A DNA stretch of 44,327 nt from the NCBI GenBank assembly GCA_965262455.1, contig CBDHFH010000004.1:1-44327 (forward strand), written 5' to 3'. The position numbers and the translations under genes were made by a program. This document shows positions 18,149 to 26,293 of this stretch, piece after piece. The number at the start of each line of letters is the position of its first letter. The stretch's first letter is position 1. This DNA is from UBA1858 sp965262455. Lineage in GTDB: Bacteria; Pseudomonadota; Gammaproteobacteria; UBA4575. The notes below the pieces were generated by a model, which saw only the letters and a list, made by a program, of their open reading frames with translations, was not told where the DNA came from and ran no database searches.

Positions 18149-18244
18149 TTTTAATACTAAATATAGATAACTCTTGTTTGAGGGTTCGAAAATAACTGAC
18201 TTGATTTAATAGAATTAAAATTAAGTATAGATATGTCTTGATAA

Positions 18245-18859
18245 TTACGGACTGTCAGCCTTCTCGTTGAATAATTCATTAAAGATTGTATCGGCACCCC
18301 AAGATTGTGCGGCAGTAAATGCAACCTTCCTTCGTTCTTCAGGAGTTAGTTTAGATGACTCTTTATATCCAAGGTCATGATTGGCTTCTGACCATGCATG
18401 CTGATATAGGGTTTTAATTTGAAGCTCAAAAAACTTAGGAAATGCTACCTCTTGATCTTCAGGAGTTAATACATCAGTAGGACAGAAAAGAACAAAATGG
18501 CGTCCAAAATATCCAAACTCTGAATCTCTATCAGGTATAATTAACTGATCTTCTATAGGTCGGAAGTAGCGTAAAACCAGTTCTGCAGCACGATCAACAT
18601 CGCATTGGTAGAAGGTGATAATGCGAGCACCGATCTGATCCTGAATTTGGTTTAAAGGCTCGCTATATAGATTAATTCCGTCTATTTTTTTATTTGCTTT
18701 TTGTACAAAGCTAGAAACGGTTTTAGCGCGAGTTGAAATACGGTCGACACGAGGCTCTTTGCTAAAACAATCGTTTAAATAATTTAATAGACGACGCGCT
18801 ATAGGTTCAAGTACTGTTTTTCGTAGTTCAGAATACTCGTTTTCTATTTTTGTAGTCAT
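18245..18859 (-). CDS. stand-alone RelA/SpoT-type (p)ppGpp synthetase domain protein
   Basis: A 204-residue protein consisting essentially of one RelA/SpoT nucleotidyltransferase domain. Visible motifs: R44-x-K46-xxx-S50-xxx-K54, the ATP-binding pattern; DQIGARI with D74, the metal-binding Asp; GYFGRH at 116-121, in place of the more usual GYxSLH; and FELQIKTLYQHAWSEANHDLGYK with E145, the likely catalytic Glu, and the AW-E-H-YK signature. No hydrolase or ACT/TGS domain is present, so it resembles small alarmone synthetases or toxic SAS proteins. It overlaps the NA37-like gene by 4 bases (ATGA), so the two are translationally coupled. Activity (pppGpp, ppApp or tRNA pyrophosphorylation) cannot be read from sequence. 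Confidence 0.8.
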   Translation of the reverse strand: MTTKIENEYSELRKTVLEPIARRLLNYLNDCFSKEPRVDRISTRAKTVSSFVQKANKKIDGINLYSEPLNQIQDQIGARIITFYQCDVDRAAELVLRYFRPIEDQLIIPDRDSEFGYFGRHFVLFCPTDVLTPEDQEVAFPKFFELQIKTLYQHAWSEANHDLGYKESSKLTPEERRKVAFTAAQSWGADTIFNELFNEKADSP

Positions 18860-19869
18860 TTAGTTTTTCTTAATTTTTCGTCAATAATTTTTCCCTTTGT
18901 TGATATCGCGACAACACCATCATTAATATTTTCTGTTATTTCAAAAACATTGCTGAATTGTTGTGCATCAGCAACAACTATACCGCCATTGTCAAGTTCA
19001 ATTGATCTATAATGTATGTGGCGTTCAAATTCTGATGAAGAAAAAACAAACTTTTCTTTTGCACAGTTATGATTTGGCAATTCGTTATAAATTGCTTCTT
19101 TAGTATGGTCTGATAGATTGAATCTCGATAATATAGAAGATATTGATATGCTTTGATTTGGCAGCGAATTTACAAGCTGGGCGATAGAGCTGATTTCGCT
19201 TTTTATATTTATATCTTCCGAGTTTTGTACAGCATTACGCATAGCTACTGCAAAGCGACGTGTACCTGCTTCAGGTGTTGTTTTGAAATCCGATTGTAGA
19301 AATTCTCGTATCCAATAGTCTGATATGGTGATATCACCATTTGTGATTTGCTTGTCAGTAGCTTTTCCATCCCAGAACCCTATTGAAGTTGATGAATCTT
19401 CATAAACAGCAGATTTGTAAGTATTAGCATTCTACATAAATACCTTTTCAACAAATTCTACATTAAGTTTATTCCCGGTATCTTCAGCAAGTACACCATA
19501 ATCTGCAGGGAATCGGGATATCAATAACCGATTTCTTTTATTTACTTTAACTAAAACTAGAAACAGCAAACCCATTCCTGATCGATTGGTTGTTACATTT
19601 TGAAGTGCTTCGGCAATCTTTAGTCCATTCGAACGGGTTGGTTTGTCTACATAGTCAATAATTAACTTTCTAGATTCGTTATCTTGTTGTCCGTTGGTGG
19701 GATTGAATGAGATATCAATATTACACTCAGTTTTGGATTTTACGAGCACATCTGAGAGCATGTCATAAAGCTTAGTATTAGCTGCGACATTGGCGCCAAG
19801 AATCTTTGGTTTTACTTTCAAAGCTTTAGCAGGATATGTGAGGTAGCTATGTGCTTTATAAATCTTCAT
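18856..19869 (-). pseudogene. NA37/NdpA-like nucleoid-associated protein with internal amber codon
   Basis: One frame runs from ATG 19869 to the TGA at 18856-18858 (337 codons plus stop) but contains a TAG at 19432-19434. Before it are 145 codons ending LLISRFPADYGVLAE...VEFVEKVFM; after it, still in frame, come NANTYKSAVYEDSS, FWDGKATDKQI, ISDYWIREFLQSDFKTT and GTRRFAVAMRNA. This is the continuous conserved core of the 37-kDa nucleoid-associated protein family. The family usually has Lys (FMKN) at the stop position, so a single AAG to TAG change explains it. No frameshift is needed. It could be a real nonsense mutation, a suppressed amber codon, or a base error; a shorter product restarting at ATG 19242 (128 residues) is possible. 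The region looks AT-richer than groEL. Confidence 0.8.
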
Positions 19870-20091
19870 AACTTTTTTAAAGTAAAGCCCTCAACTGATT
19901 GTTGTTTGTCAATTATATATCACATAATTTGAATTAATAAATAAACAATTGTTACAAATATTAAGAAATATTAATCTACTAGATAAAGCCCATTTTTAAT
20001 TGTTTTTAACAACACGAGCTGGCTTCGATAGATCAAAAATCGCAAACACTATCAGTCTACAATCCCTATTCTAGGCGTCGGAGGATTGAGA

Positions 20092-20967
20092 ATGAAAGTA
20101 AGTACACAGCAAAATTATCGCAAGCGTATCAGTCTGGTGATTGATTACATCTATAAACACCTCGACGGTGATTTAGATGTTAATACGCTGGCTGATGTGG
20201 CTTTCATGTCGCCTTACCATTTTCATCGTATCTATCGTCAGATCGCACAGGAGACTGTGAATATGACGGTACGAAGACTGCGCCTCCAATACGCCGCTGC
20301 AGAATTAATTCGTAGCGAACAATCACTGGCAAATATTGCTCAATCCAGTGGGTATAGCAGTAAAGAGGCTTTTATTCGTGCTTTTGATAAACAGTTTGGT
20401 GAAACACCGAATGATTATCGGAACAATCGAAAAGACTCAGCCCTGTCATTAGAACCCTTTGTTGCGATGTTGCCTGAATCTACGGAGCATAAACACATGT
20501 ATGAAATAGAAATCATAGAATTTAACCCGGTTAGTTTATTAGGTTACGATCATCAAGGTGACTATATGGAAATTGGTCAAGCCTTTGAAAAGCTCATGAT
20601 CGATGCCTCTACAATGGGCCTTGTTACAGATACCACGCGCTCGATTGGATTGTATTACGATGACCCGAAGTCGGTACCGATTGAACAATTACGATCGGCG
20701 GCCTGTATTACGGTCGATGGTTCAACAGATGAAATAGATAACTCTAATTTTAAGCAATACAAAATCCCAGCAGGACGTTGTGCAACCGTGACGCATAAAG
20801 GATCATATGCTGAATTGGAAAAACCCTATGATTGGCTATTTGGTAGCTGGCTGCCACAAAGCGGCGAAGAAGCGGTTGATTTTCCTCCCTTTGAAGAATA
20901 TCTCAACGACCCAAAGACTACACAACCGAGTGAGCTTTTAACCCGCATTTATTGTTTACTCAACTAA
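20092..20967 (+). CDS. AraC-family regulator with GyrI-like effector domain
   Basis: A 291-residue transcription factor. Residues about 1-110 hold the two AraC helix-turn-helix motifs (LADVAFMSPYHFHRIYRQI and IAQSSGYSSKEAFIRAFDKQFG, then TPNDYR). Residues about 130-291 form a GyrI/Rob-type small-molecule-binding domain (YEIEIIEFNPVSLLGYDHQG ... IPAGRCATVTHKGSYAELEKPYDWLFGSWLPQSG, cited in pieces). I chose ATG 20092 because GGAGG at 20080-20084 is 7 bases upstream; the TTG at 20086 is too close. Such proteins often respond to cationic drugs, but no target gene is adjacent. It is divergent from the NA37-like gene. Confidence 0.9.
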   Translation: MKVSTQQNYRKRISLVIDYIYKHLDGDLDVNTLADVAFMSPYHFHRIYRQIAQETVNMTVRRLRLQYAAAELIRSEQSLANIAQSSGYSSKEAFIRAFDKQFGETPNDYRNNRKDSALSLEPFVAMLPESTEHKHMYEIEIIEFNPVSLLGYDHQGDYMEIGQAFEKLMIDASTMGLVTDTTRSIGLYYDDPKSVPIEQLRSAACITVDGSTDEIDNSNFKQYKIPAGRCATVTHKGSYAELEKPYDWLFGSWLPQSGEEAVDFPPFEEYLNDPKTTQPSELLTRIYCLLN

Positions 20968-20977
20968 AGTAAAAAAG

Positions 20978-21011
20978 TTAATGACGGTGGCTTGTATAGC
21001 ACCGTCATTAA
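20978..21011. terminator. bidirectional terminator-like hairpin
   Basis: TTAATGACGGTG (20978-20989), a 10-base loop and CACCGTCATTAA (21000-21011): a perfect 12-bp stem between two convergent genes. On the minus strand it is followed by a TTTTTT run, on the plus strand by TAATTTCTT. It probably ends both the AraC gene and the VPLPA-CTERM gene. Confidence 0.75.
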
Positions 21012-21118
21012 TAATTTCTTCTCAATAAAACTGATGCGCTTAAGTGGAAAGAGCTGGTAAAGAAAATCCGCTTTAATACTGATTTAGTCTAACTCAATTT
21101 GCTATATACGAAACTTAT

Positions 21119-21874
21119 TTATCTGCTGGCGGATTTTTTGTTGAAATAAAGCAGGCTAGTCACGGCAGAGGCAAATAACCAGAATGCTGCAGGAAGTGGG
21201 ACAGGGGGGAATTCGCTGTAATCGTATATGACTAGGAGTCTGCCGGACGCACTGACACTGCCGCCACGTGAATCTATAAAACCGTCATCGCCGTTGGTTT
21301 CGTCGGTAAATAAAGTGCCAGTTTGGCGTGCCGTGCCCTGGCGATTCCCATCCCCAATAAAGCTAGCGATTAAAGACGTGTCCGTCAGTAAGGTATCAAA
21401 CGAATTGAAGTTAAAAGTTGATGAAGATATGAAAGTGGTGCATGTCGCACCGCTAGTGCCACCAACGCCGGTAGAGCATGTGTCGGTTCGACTTGAGCGA
21501 TTACGACTAAAGCTGACCGGAGAGAAAGATATAGCGATGCCCATATTTCTTAATGTCTGGGTGCCTGCGGTGCGTTGTAATGCATCCGTGTCGCGAAAAC
21601 GTGCACTTGCCGAGCTAGTTAGGCGCATATTGTCGAAGATTACACGTACGCTGTTGAGTATGCCCAGCGTTGGATCAAACAGGGAAACAGATAAAGTATC
21701 AATGTCATTGAGTGAGTCTGTTCTGGCACTTGTCGAATTACTTCCAGTGCTGACAGAATCGCTCGTACTCCAATTATCTGAGTATGTAATTGTTAGCGCA
21801 TGTGCCGATGAGAAGCCAGAAATTAAAACAACAAATACAGTGAATGTGATAAATATTTTTTTCTTATTAATCAT
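21119..21874 (-). CDS. VPLPA-CTERM sorting domain protein
   Basis: A 251-residue exported protein. It starts with a signal peptide (MINKKKIFITFTVFVVLISG, cleavage near AHA at about 26). The middle is rich in Ser, Thr and Asp and looks like a beta-rich secreted domain with no family I recognise; a short cysteine pair (about residues 131 and 144) may form a disulfide. The C-terminus has the tripartite sorting signal: VPLPAAFWLF, a hydrophobic helix (ASAVTSLLYF), and a basic tail (NKKSASR). Such signals are processed by exosortases and are common in biofilm-forming environmental Proteobacteria. No exosortase is in the window. Confidence 0.85.
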   Translation of the reverse strand: MINKKKIFITFTVFVVLISGFSSAHALTITYSDNWSTSDSVSTGSNSTSARTDSLNDIDTLSVSLFDPTLGILNSVRVIFDNMRLTSSASARFRDTDALQRTAGTQTLRNMGIAISFSPVSFSRNRSSRTDTCSTGVGGTSGATCTTFISSSTFNFNSFDTLLTDTSLIASFIGDGNRQGTARQTGTLFTDETNGDDGFIDSRGGSVSASGRLLVIYDYSEFPPVPLPAAFWLFASAVTSLLYFNKKSASR

Positions 21875-22126
21875 AGCTAACTCTCATCTTTTGAAGGTGT
21901 TAGGTGAAGTTTAAACAACGAGTGCACGTGAATTATCATTCAGTAATTATATCCTATGATATTTATACAATGATACTAATTTTATATTACAAGATTTAAT
22001 ACACGCTACATCAATAGTGGCATTTCGTGTTTGTTTCTTGAGTCAGTGAAGCCGCATAGGATAAATTGAGAGAAGCATTCAAAGGAACAAGCATCGCGCT
22101 TGTAAAATTTAAGTTAGAATAATTCA

Positions 22127-22663
22127 ATGCGAATTGATACAAACACTCATCTTATTGTTGGTGCTGAGTTCATCGAATCGCCTAATTTCGATCAACGTCC
22201 CGATGATGCTGACATTGATTTGATTGTGGTGCATAACATCAGCTTGCCGCCCAATGAGTTTGGCGGTGGTTTTATTCAGGCGTTTTTTCAAAATAAATTA
22301 GATGTCACTGTGCATCCTTATTTTGCAGAAATTAAAACGTTACAGGTGTCGAGTCATTTACTTATTGAGCGTTCGGGCAGGTTGATTCAATTTGTGCCGT
22401 TTAATCAACGTGCCTGGCATGCAGGTGAATCCTGTTATCAAGGGCGTGAGCGTTGTAATGATTTTTCGATTGGCATTGAGTTGGAAGGGGCGGATGATAT
22501 TGAATATACCGATGCGCAATACCGGGTGTTGAATGCAGTGATTGTCTGTTTGCAAATGACGTACCCAACATTAAGCAATAAGCAAGTTGTAGGTCACTGT
22601 GATATTGCACCGGAAAGAAAGACAGATCCGGGGCCGGCATTTGATTGGAGCAAGCTTGCTTAA
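22127..22663 (+). CDS. ampD: 1,6-anhydro-N-acetylmuramyl-L-alanine amidase AmpD
   Basis: A 178-residue cytoplasmic zinc amidase for recycling cell-wall muropeptides. The zinc ligands are H36 (IVVHNISLPP), H157 and D167 (GHCDIAPERKTDPGPAFDW). RPDDADIDLIVVHNIS, SSHLLIERSGRLIQFVPF and CNDFSIGIELEG are AmpD signatures. No signal peptide, consistent with AmpD rather than AmiD. In species with AmpC it indirectly controls beta-lactamase; no ampR/ampC is seen here. It ends base-to-base against the convergent DUF2322 gene. Confidence 0.96.
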   Translation: MRIDTNTHLIVGAEFIESPNFDQRPDDADIDLIVVHNISLPPNEFGGGFIQAFFQNKLDVTVHPYFAEIKTLQVSSHLLIERSGRLIQFVPFNQRAWHAGESCYQGRERCNDFSIGIELEGADDIEYTDAQYRVLNAVIVCLQMTYPTLSNKQVVGHCDIAPERKTDPGPAFDWSKLA

Positions 22664-22978
22664 TTATTTAGCTTCTACTTGCCAGCTTTCGTTATTGTCA
22701 ATGATGTCCAGCAACAAACGAATGTTGGGGTGTGCATAAGGGTGTTGTTTTTCATCTTCGGTGTAATCCCCAAACAGTTGCAGTCCTCTTTGTGCTTCGG
22801 TGCTGGTAATGACTGAGTTATTGGCAATGTTGTAAAGAATTTTCACCGAGGCTTGATTGCCGGGGATGTTATCCAGGGTAATGATTTCATCGGCACGCTG
22901 GCTTGTCAGTTTCAATTGTGAAATATGATCGGTGGCATCTAATTCATCAAAGCCGTCCCCAAAGTGTTTATCACTCAT
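22664..22978 (-). CDS. small protein, probably DUF2322 family
   Basis: A 104-residue soluble protein without signal peptide. The pattern IITLDNIPGNQASVKILYNIAN..., an AQRGLQLFGDYTEDE helix and YAHPNIRLLLDII resembles what I recall of the DUF2322 family, whose function is unknown. The assignment is from memory and not certain. Its start codon shares one base with the bpt stop (TAATG), so it is translationally coupled to the leucyltransferase gene. Confidence 0.65.
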   Translation of the reverse strand: MSDKHFGDGFDELDATDHISQLKLTSQRADEIITLDNIPGNQASVKILYNIANNSVITSTEAQRGLQLFGDYTEDEKQHPYAHPNIRLLLDIIDNNESWQVEAK

Positions 22979-23700
22979 TATGCATACTCTTTTATTGGTT
23001 CTTCAATTGTTACCCATTCTTCGTTAATAAAGCCTTCGCATGGTTTGAACTGGGTTTTGTAATTCATTTTGTCACAGTCATGTATCCAATAGCCCAAGTA
23101 TAAATAATCTAACTTATGTTGTTGCAGTAATTTGATTTGGCTAAGAATAGAAAATGTCCCCAGGCTGTGTTTCGCATACGTTGTATCATAAAAGGTATAC
23201 ACCGCTGACCAGCCGTGTTCGAGCGGATCACAAATGGCGACACACACGAGTTCATTATTCTCCAGGCGTGTTTCTACACAAAAAGTATCTGACCACTGAC
23301 TAAAAAAGAAATTTTCAAATGTGTCTTGTACTTCCTGCATGCCTTCCGTTTCAGGATGACGTTGACTGATGTATTTAAAATACAATGGATAATATTCACG
23401 GTAGTCCGCCTGAGTGACCACAGTGACACTAAGGTTGGTATTTTTATTCATGATGCGGCGTTGACTGCGTGTTGCAGAAAATTTAGCCACTGGAATACGC
23501 AGCGACACACATTGATGGCAGTCAGTGCAATTGGGTTTATGAATTCGATCGCCGGCACGGCGAAATCCCATATTAATGAGTTGGCTATAAATGTGGCTGT
23601 TTAAACCAAAATTTGAGCTCGTAGCAAAGTGATGCGCCGTATTCGCGGGAATGTACGGGCAACGATAAGGCATGCTCTGATATAATCTAAGTTTAAACAT
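22978..23700 (-). CDS. bpt: aspartate/glutamate leucyltransferase
   Basis: A 240-residue member of the ATE/Bpt family, which adds leucine from Leu-tRNA to N-terminal Asp or Glu and feeds substrates to the ClpS-ClpAP N-end rule pathway. Features: N-terminal YRCPYIPANTAHHFA, the cysteine cluster CTDCHQC preceded by FRRAGDRIHKPN, and C-terminal YLGYWIHDCDKMNYKTQFKP. The bacterial Bpt form is recognised by length and by CPY...CTDC. In many Proteobacteria it sits near aat and clpS, neither of which is in the window. Divergent from gshA. Confidence 0.93.
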   Translation of the reverse strand: MFKLRLYQSMPYRCPYIPANTAHHFATSSNFGLNSHIYSQLINMGFRRAGDRIHKPNCTDCHQCVSLRIPVAKFSATRSQRRIMNKNTNLSVTVVTQADYREYYPLYFKYISQRHPETEGMQEVQDTFENFFFSQWSDTFCVETRLENNELVCVAICDPLEHGWSAVYTFYDTTYAKHSLGTFSILSQIKLLQQHKLDYLYLGYWIHDCDKMNYKTQFKPCEGFINEEWVTIEEPIKEYA

Positions 23701-23771
23701 GCTTCTATTTTAGCAAAGCAAAAAAGTATTCACGACGCTGACAGCCATCGCGTCATTCAATAATAATAACC

Positions 23772-25349
23772 ATGCGTAAATTTGTAGAGGACAATCTCAA
23801 TCTAATTCGCCAGCACGGCTTAGAGTCTGAACTCCGCATTGGCAAGGTTGGCATTGAAAAAGAATCGCTTCGTGCAGATAAGCAGGGCATGATAGCTCAC
23901 ACTGATCACCCAGCCACACTAGGCTCAGCCCTGACTCACCCTTACATCACAACGGACTACTCCGAAGCCTTACTTGAGTTTGTCACTCCGGCGCATGAAA
24001 GCGCAGAACAGGCCATCAAGTTTCTTGGCCAGATCCATCAGTTTGTTTATCCGAATCTAGTTGGTGAGTGTTTATGGCCAGCCAGCATGCCATGTAAGTT
24101 GGCGGGCGAAGGCAGTATTCGTATTGCTGAATACGGAACCAGTAATTTGGGCTTAATGAAAAATGTCTATCGGCGTGGCTTGGGTTATCGCTATGGCAAA
24201 GTCATGCAGGTCATTGCCGGTATTCACGTGAATTTATCAATGCCATTAAGTTTCTGGCCGCAATGGCAAACGTGCTTACAGGATACACGTCCAACTCAGG
24301 CGTTTATTGATGAACACTACTTTAAGTTGATTCGCAACCTGCAACGGGTCGGTTGGTTGGTGCCGTATTTGTTTGGTGCTTCGCCTGCCGTAGATAAAAG
24401 TTTTAGTCACGATGGTGTGAAAGATTTGCAAGTTTGGGATGATGCGACACTGTATGCACCGCATGCCACCTCGTTACGTTTGGGCGACATTGGCTATACC
24501 AATAGTCGGGAAAATGAAATTGGCATTAAGGCATGCTATGACAATTTACCTGACTATGTCAGTTGCTTAACGCATGCAATTGAAACGCCATATCAACCGT
24601 ATGAAGAAATCGGGGTGATCGTGGATGGCGAATATCGGCAATTGAATGCCAATATCCTGCAAATTGAAAATGAATACTACAGCACGGTGCGACCCAAACA
24701 GTTGGCACGCCGCAATGAAAAACCGACGCATGCGCTACTAGACAGAGGTGTGCAATATGTTGAAATTCGCTCGCTCGATTTAAACCCCTTCTCACCTTAT
24801 GGTTTGACGTTAGAGCAGTTGAGATTTTTTGAGGTGTTGTTTATATATTGCTTATTGGGCGATGACAGCATAATAAATCGCAAAGAACGTGAAGAGATTG
24901 ATATAAATGAGTATGAGGTCTCACATCATGGGCGCAACCCTGATTTATTCTTGCGTAATAAGGGTGAGAGTGTGGCATTGCAGTCATTGGCGAAAGACAT
25001 ATTTGCCGGCTTAACCGAGGTGGCTATAGTGATGGATTCTAACCGGGGTGTCTATACGCAGGCGATACAGCAGTTTTCTGCCGCCGTGGAGTCGCTAGAA
25101 AATACTTTTTCAGCGCAAGTGTTGGCTGCAATGCGTGAAAATAAGCTGTCTTATTATGAATATATTGAATCACTAGGAAAGCAGTATTGTGAGTACTTTG
25201 CTAACAATGAAAAATGTGAAACAACCGCTTGTGTGATTTCGGATGAGGTTGAAAGAAGTATCTTAAGACAAAAAGAATTAGAAGATAGCGATGAAAAAGA
25301 TTTTGATACTTTTTTAAAAGATTACTTTGCCAGGAAGTATCCTGCATAA
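23772..25349 (+). CDS. gshA: glutamate-cysteine ligase
   Basis: A 525-residue enzyme for the first step of glutathione synthesis (ATP-dependent joining of Glu and Cys), of the gammaproteobacterial type. Conserved segments include GKVGIEKESLRAD, the substrate-binding TTDYSEALLEFVTPAHES, YGKVMQVIAGIHVNLSMP and VQYVEIRSLDLNPFSP. Length is close to E. coli GshA (518). The DUF4124 gene starts 5 bases after its stop, so they are probably cotranscribed. Confidence 0.97.
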   Translation: MRKFVEDNLNLIRQHGLESELRIGKVGIEKESLRADKQGMIAHTDHPATLGSALTHPYITTDYSEALLEFVTPAHESAEQAIKFLGQIHQFVYPNLVGECLWPASMPCKLAGEGSIRIAEYGTSNLGLMKNVYRRGLGYRYGKVMQVIAGIHVNLSMPLSFWPQWQTCLQDTRPTQAFIDEHYFKLIRNLQRVGWLVPYLFGASPAVDKSFSHDGVKDLQVWDDATLYAPHATSLRLGDIGYTNSRENEIGIKACYDNLPDYVSCLTHAIETPYQPYEEIGVIVDGEYRQLNANILQIENEYYSTVRPKQLARRNEKPTHALLDRGVQYVEIRSLDLNPFSPYGLTLEQLRFFEVLFIYCLLGDDSIINRKEREEIDINEYEVSHHGRNPDLFLRNKGESVALQSLAKDIFAGLTEVAIVMDSNRGVYTQAIQQFSAAVESLENTFSAQVLAAMRENKLSYYEYIESLGKQYCEYFANNEKCETTACVISDEVERSILRQKELEDSDEKDFDTFLKDYFARKYPA

Positions 25350-25353
25350 CGCT

Positions 25354-25854
25354 ATGAAGAAAGTAAGTTTACTAAATTTAATCAGTATATATATTTTAAT
25401 TAGTTTGCTCGTGATAATGAACCATGCGGCGTTGGCAACGGATATTTATCGCATTGTGGATGAAAATGGGCGTGTGCAGTACACCCAAATTCCACCCTAT
25501 AAAGATGCCAGTAAAATGCAGCTCAAAGGAGTGACTAAAAATAATAATAATGCTCCCAGCGTTTCACAGCAGCCCAGCCTGCAAGAACGTCAAGAAAAAT
25601 ATTCTAACTATTTAGAATCCGAACGACTTGAACGTAAGCAAAAACGCGAACAACTCAAACAAGAAAAAGCTGAGCTGGCGTCGAATTGTTTTTCAGTGCG
25701 TGCTGATCTTGAGGATATGAATCAGGGTGGCGTGATTTATTATGACTTAGACGAGAATGGTGAACGCGTGTATATTGATGAGAGTCGAATACAGGCGAAA
25801 AAAGAACGCCTAACACGATATCTAAATAATAATTGTCAAGGCATCATTAAATAA
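25354..25854 (+). CDS. exported DUF4124 domain protein
   Basis: A 166-residue secreted or periplasmic protein. The signal peptide is MKKVSLLNLISIYILISL followed by a cleavage region near AALA. A DUF4124 domain follows directly (TDIYRIVDENGRVQYTQIPPY), then a charged, Lys/Glu-rich probable coiled coil (ERQEKYSNYLESERLERKQK region) and a tail with two cysteines. DUF4124 is common in Proteobacteria and of unknown function. I chose ATG 25354 because the longer frame from 25327 overlaps gshA and lacks a signal-like start. Confidence 0.85.
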   Translation: MKKVSLLNLISIYILISLLVIMNHAALATDIYRIVDENGRVQYTQIPPYKDASKMQLKGVTKNNNNAPSVSQQPSLQERQEKYSNYLESERLERKQKREQLKQEKAELASNCFSVRADLEDMNQGGVIYYDLDENGERVYIDESRIQAKKERLTRYLNNNCQGIIK

Positions 25855-25869
25855 TAACAAGAGGTTTCC

Positions 25870-26280
25870 ATGACGATAGCGCGTAGTATATTTATAGCAG
25901 CACTACTATTTTCTAATGCACTGTTTGCGGAAGTCGTTCAAATTGATGCAGATAAATTCAAACAATTAATGGCAGCAGGGGTAACAGTCATAGATGTGCG
26001 TACCCCGGGTGAGTGGCAGCAAACAGGTATTGTGGAAGGCAGTTATCCTATTATGTTTTTCAATGAACGACGTCAACCGCTGACGCAAGACTGGATGCAG
26101 CAAACTGCCGAGTTAATTTCAGCGGACGAAGAACTGATATTGATTTGTCGCTCTGGAAATAGAAGCGGCATGATCGCCAATTATTTATCTAAGCAACATC
26201 AGTTTGTGCGTGTTTATAATGTTGAACGCGGTATTGTTGACTGGATTAAAAAAGGAAACAAAACAGTAGCCATTAAATAA
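25870..26280 (+). CDS. exported single-domain rhodanese
   Basis: A 136-residue protein with an N-terminal signal peptide (ARSIFIAALLFSNALFA) and a single rhodanese domain. The entry VTVIDVRTPGEWQQTGIVEG and the active loop CRSGNRSG with the catalytic cysteine mark it as a potential sulfurtransferase acting in the periplasm. The RBS (AAGAGG) is good. It lies 15 bases after the DUF4124 gene and 13 before ppk2, suggesting one transcript. Confidence 0.9.
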   Translation: MTIARSIFIAALLFSNALFAEVVQIDADKFKQLMAAGVTVIDVRTPGEWQQTGIVEGSYPIMFFNERRQPLTQDWMQQTAELISADEELILICRSGNRSGMIANYLSKQHQFVRVYNVERGIVDWIKKGNKTVAIK

Positions 26281-26293
26281 GGGGGTCATTGCT

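Larger units (their letters stand above)
17855..18244. other. intergenic gap after groESL
   Basis: Nearly 400 bases without a gene. About 17880-18148 is repeat material described separately; 18149-18244 is AT-rich with no recognisable signal. The alarmone-synthetase gene points into this gap from the right. Confidence 0.5.
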
